This document shows, in pieces, positions 4,427 to 6,619 of a stretch of DNA of 6,619 bases. Position numbers and translations under genes: made by a program. This DNA comes from Gammaproteobacteria bacterium (GTDB lineage Bacteria; Pseudomonadota; Gammaproteobacteria; Comchoanobacterales; Comchoanobacteraceae), in NCBI GenBank assembly GCA_029243665.1, contig JAQWRO010000001.1:1-6619 (forward strand). The letters run 5' to 3'. Each line of letters starts with the position of its first letter. The first letter of the stretch is position 1. The notes under the pieces were generated by a model, which saw nothing but the letters and a program-made list of their open reading frames with translations, searched no databases and was not told the origin of the DNA.

Positions 4427-6619
4427 ATGAATAAATATTTAAAAAGCTTTATCAATATCTGCTTTGTAATCTCAATACTTTTTTTAGGACTGATCCTAGC
4501 TGAATATTTATTTAGTTTTAGCATTGTTCTGCCTGCAATACTTGAAACGATAATTACAATTAGTACTTGTTTCACAAGTTGTTTTTTAACAGAATTTTGT
4601 ATCTTAATGTACAATAAAAACTATAGAGAATTATATTTTAAAAATCTGCTTGATTTTTATGACATTATCAGTCCTGAAAATTCTTATTGTTTTAAGTTAG
4701 CGATAAAAACTGATTGTATTAAAGATTTATATTCAAATGGTCAAATCACTTTAGAGCAACTTAAGCAGATTAACGAGGAAGCTATATATTCACTTAAAAA
4801 TGATGAAATTAGAAACTTTTTTTTGCAGGGTTTAATTACTTTCAAACAACTTGATCAGCATGATCAGCTTAAAAATTTTTTTCAGGTTGCAATTGATAAT
4901 AACAACATCAGAGAGCTTTTCATTAACAAACAACTCTCTTTTGAACAACTTATTCAGCTTGGTGATATTGCTCGACTTGCGCTTGAAATCGACAAAATCA
5001 GAGAGCTTTACATTAATAAACATCTCTCGTTCGAACAAATCAATCCGCTTGGCTGGGTTGCTAAAGAGGCACTTAAGGCGGCACTTAATAATAATGCTAT
5101 TAGAAACCTTTTTAAAGAGGGTTTAATTACTTTTGAGCAACTAAAAAAGATTAATCATAATACTATATATGCACTTGAAATTGATATCATCAGAAATCTT
5201 TTTATAAATAAACAACTCTCTTTCGAACAACTTAATCAGCTTGGTGGTATTGCTCGACTTGCGCTTGAAACCGACAACATCAGAGACCTTTATCTTAATA
5301 AAAAACTCTCTTTCGAACAACTTAATCAGCTAAATAAATATTCTTTTTGTGCGCTTAAATTTGACTATATTATAACTCTTTTCATTAACAATCAACTCTC
5401 TTTAGAACAACTTAATCAACTTGAATTTGATGCTCGACTTGCACTTAAAATCAACAACATCAGGGACCTTTATCTTAATAACCAGCTCTCTTTCGAACAA
5501 CTCAATCAGCTTAATGTTAATGCTAGAGATGCACTTGAAATCGACAAAATCAGAGAGCTTTACATTAATAAACAATTCTCTATCGAACAACTCAATCAGC
5601 TTAATGTTAATGCTAGAGATGCACTTAAAATCGACAAAATTAGAGAGCTTTACATTAATAAACAACTCTCTTTCGAACAACTCAATCAGCTTAATGTTAA
5701 TGCTAGACAAGCGCTTGAAATTGACAATATTAGATATCTATTTGAGCAGAGGTTAATTACTTTTGATCAGATCATTTATTGCAATTTTTACATTAGAGAT
5801 GCATTAGAGAATGATCATATAAGAAATTTATTTATTAACAACTATTTTACTTTTGAGCAGTTAGTACAATACGATAGAAATAGATTAATTCGGCGGCTCA
5901 TAAATGACTTAAGAGACGATGACATTTATAATCGAATCATCAACAATGAAATGACTTGGAATGGCTTTATTAGAAACCTATTTCAAGCAAGATTACAACT
6001 TCAAAACCTTAATGATAATAGTCAAATTACCCACACAGCATCTATACACCAATCTGTTAGCGACTCTGCTCAAGCACTTTCAGATCGTTATAGTCAAGAT
6101 GTTATTAACGACAATGTTACAAGCTATATCAGCGAATTAAAAACCAATATTGAGCAATTTACTCCTAACCAAACAATAACACCTAACATCTATCAAGCTG
6201 CCAAACGAGGCATCGCTAGATTAGAAAATCTTGATACAGACTTTATAGACCCTAAATCACAACTATCTATCAAAAAACTCATTGCCCTAACCCAAATTGC
6301 TGCAAAAGATGATGACTATAGACAGCATACTTATAACCACTATTTAGAAGCTATGACGCTTGCTTTATATGAAATTCAACGGGGCTATAATTTAGATGCC
6401 AGTGGCATTGATAACATGGTCAATATTGACATAACCATCTGTAATAGCGGTACTTTTAATAAAATAATTGAAAAATTGGTTGGCATACTGCCTGATTGTC
6501 ATATTCATTTTATTACATTTGAAACTATTACTTTTAAAGCAAAACAACTTGTGAAAAATCTCATCTTTCAATTTTTCGATGATCGTGCTTCTTTAGCGTT
6601 AGCCAAAGAAGTAGAACTA
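4427..6619 (+). CDS. Paralogue C: membrane-anchored 30-aa-repeat protein (3' partial)
   Basis: I translated this frame codon by codon: 731 codons with no stop, running off the right edge. Residues about 9-35 are a hydrophobic segment almost identical to that of B. A second segment (38-61) is much more divergent and Cys/Thr-rich. Residue 66 begins a degenerate unit (YRELYF), and 13 units follow from residue 98 to 499 plus a partial unit (500-519). Inner units favour LSFEQLNQL where B has ITIEQL. The conserved module has HTASIHQS (His536, His541), RQHTY (His634), CNSGTFNK (Cys672) and CHIHF (Cys691, His692, His694). One histidine present in A and B (LTH) is Gln here. The tail lies beyond the window; at 6619 the frame is inside the FFDDRASL region, about 25 residues before the tail starts in A. 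By alignment roughly 140 residues are missing. Function unknown; same caveats as B. Confidence 0.95.
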   Translation, partial: MNKYLKSFINICFVISILFLGLILAEYLFSFSIVLPAILETIITISTCFTSCFLTEFCILMYNKNYRELYFKNLLDFYDIISPENSYCFKLAIKTDCIKDLYSNGQITLEQLKQINEEAIYSLKNDEIRNFFLQGLITFKQLDQHDQLKNFFQVAIDNNNIRELFINKQLSFEQLIQLGDIARLALEIDKIRELYINKHLSFEQINPLGWVAKEALKAALNNNAIRNLFKEGLITFEQLKKINHNTIYALEIDIIRNLFINKQLSFEQLNQLGGIARLALETDNIRDLYLNKKLSFEQLNQLNKYSFCALKFDYIITLFINNQLSLEQLNQLEFDARLALKINNIRDLYLNNQLSFEQLNQLNVNARDALEIDKIRELYINKQFSIEQLNQLNVNARDALKIDKIRELYINKQLSFEQLNQLNVNARQALEIDNIRYLFEQRLITFDQIIYCNFYIRDALENDHIRNLFINNYFTFEQLVQYDRNRLIRRLINDLRDDDIYNRIINNEMTWNGFIRNLFQARLQLQNLNDNSQITHTASIHQSVSDSAQALSDRYSQDVINDNVTSYISELKTNIEQFTPNQTITPNIYQAAKRGIARLENLDTDFIDPKSQLSIKKLIALTQIAAKDDDYRQHTYNHYLEAMTLALYEIQRGYNLDASGIDNMVNIDITICNSGTFNKIIEKLVGILPDCHIHFITFETITFKAKQLVKNLIFQFFDDRASLALAKEVEL
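4718..5983 (+). repeat. 30-aa (about 90-base) tandem repeat array in C
   Basis: Units begin at residues 98, 128, 161, 191, 225, 255, 285, 315, 345, 375, 405, 435 and 465, with a partial unit at 500-519. Seven consecutive units from 255 to 464 are exactly 30 aa. Irregular ones (33, 34 and 35 aa) sit near the two ends. The three units at 5459-5728 are nearly identical, sharing a run such as LNQLNVNAR. First and last units resemble those of B position for position, inner units resemble each other. Confidence 0.93.
5954..6049 (+). repeat. Exact 96-base direct repeat, copy 2 (C)
   Basis: Identical to bases 1-96. After 6050 the two genes stay similar for a few codons (SVSDSA) and then diverge strongly (about 6073-6160) before becoming similar again, giving a mosaic pattern. 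Confidence 0.95.

Noticed and set aside
4318..5126. ORFs 4318-4614 and 4832-5038 on the minus strand and 4851-5126 plus
   Set aside because: They overlap the N-terminus and repeats of C. The 4318-4614 frame is antisense to the conserved membrane segment, and a similar antisense ORF at 1110-1316 arises for the same reason.
5402..5756. Overlapping repetitive ORFs on both strands (5402-5710 minus, 5421-5756 plus in another frame)
   Set aside because: The 90-base repeats are a multiple of three, so every frame inherits a repeating, stop-poor reading. The true frame is that of paralogue C.
4718..5983. TALE-like DNA-binding, ankyrin or TPR repeats
   Set aside because: Unit length is 30 aa, with no TPLHxA ankyrin motif, no 34-aa TPR pattern and no variable di-residue at a fixed loop that would form a binding code.

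Overview
The window is A+T-rich and carries part of a tandem family of large repeat proteins, all on the + strand. I see no housekeeping gene, RNA gene, IS element or CRISPR array, so the organism cannot be named from it. The long helical-repeat proteins, the two-segment membrane anchor at the N-terminus and the tandem paralogues mosaic with one another are the kind of content seen in accessory or effector regions of host-associated bacteria such as Legionellales, Rickettsiales or other intracellular lineages. That placement is inference only.

Layout. (1) 1-1071 is the 3' part of a paralogue here called A; its reading frame is open at the left edge. (2) A 63-base gap holds a candidate promoter and a good ribosome-binding site. 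(3) 1135-3756 is the only complete gene, paralogue B, 873 aa. It has a two-helix hydrophobic N-terminus, a solenoid-like array of about 13 units of 30 aa, then a conserved C-terminal module with invariant Cys/His motifs and a tail. (4) 3785-4133 is an orphan copy of an A-type tail, a remnant with no start. (5) 4134-4426 is a gene-free region with candidate promoter elements. (6) 4427-6619 is paralogue C, 731 codons without a stop, running off the right edge. It is easy to miss because it has no stop in the window.

The three genes share one architecture: membrane anchor, 30-aa repeat array, conserved module, tail (anchor and array are seen directly only in B and C). B and C are preceded by a matching TTGMGC-N17-TAAGAT element, suggesting one promoter per gene rather than a single operon. 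Several observations point to ongoing recombination between copies: a 96-base exact repeat shared by A and C, a nearly identical first membrane segment in B and C, homogenised inner repeat units, and the displaced tail. Function is unknown. The most defensible reading is a multigene family of membrane-anchored solenoid proteins whose copies diversify by exchange.
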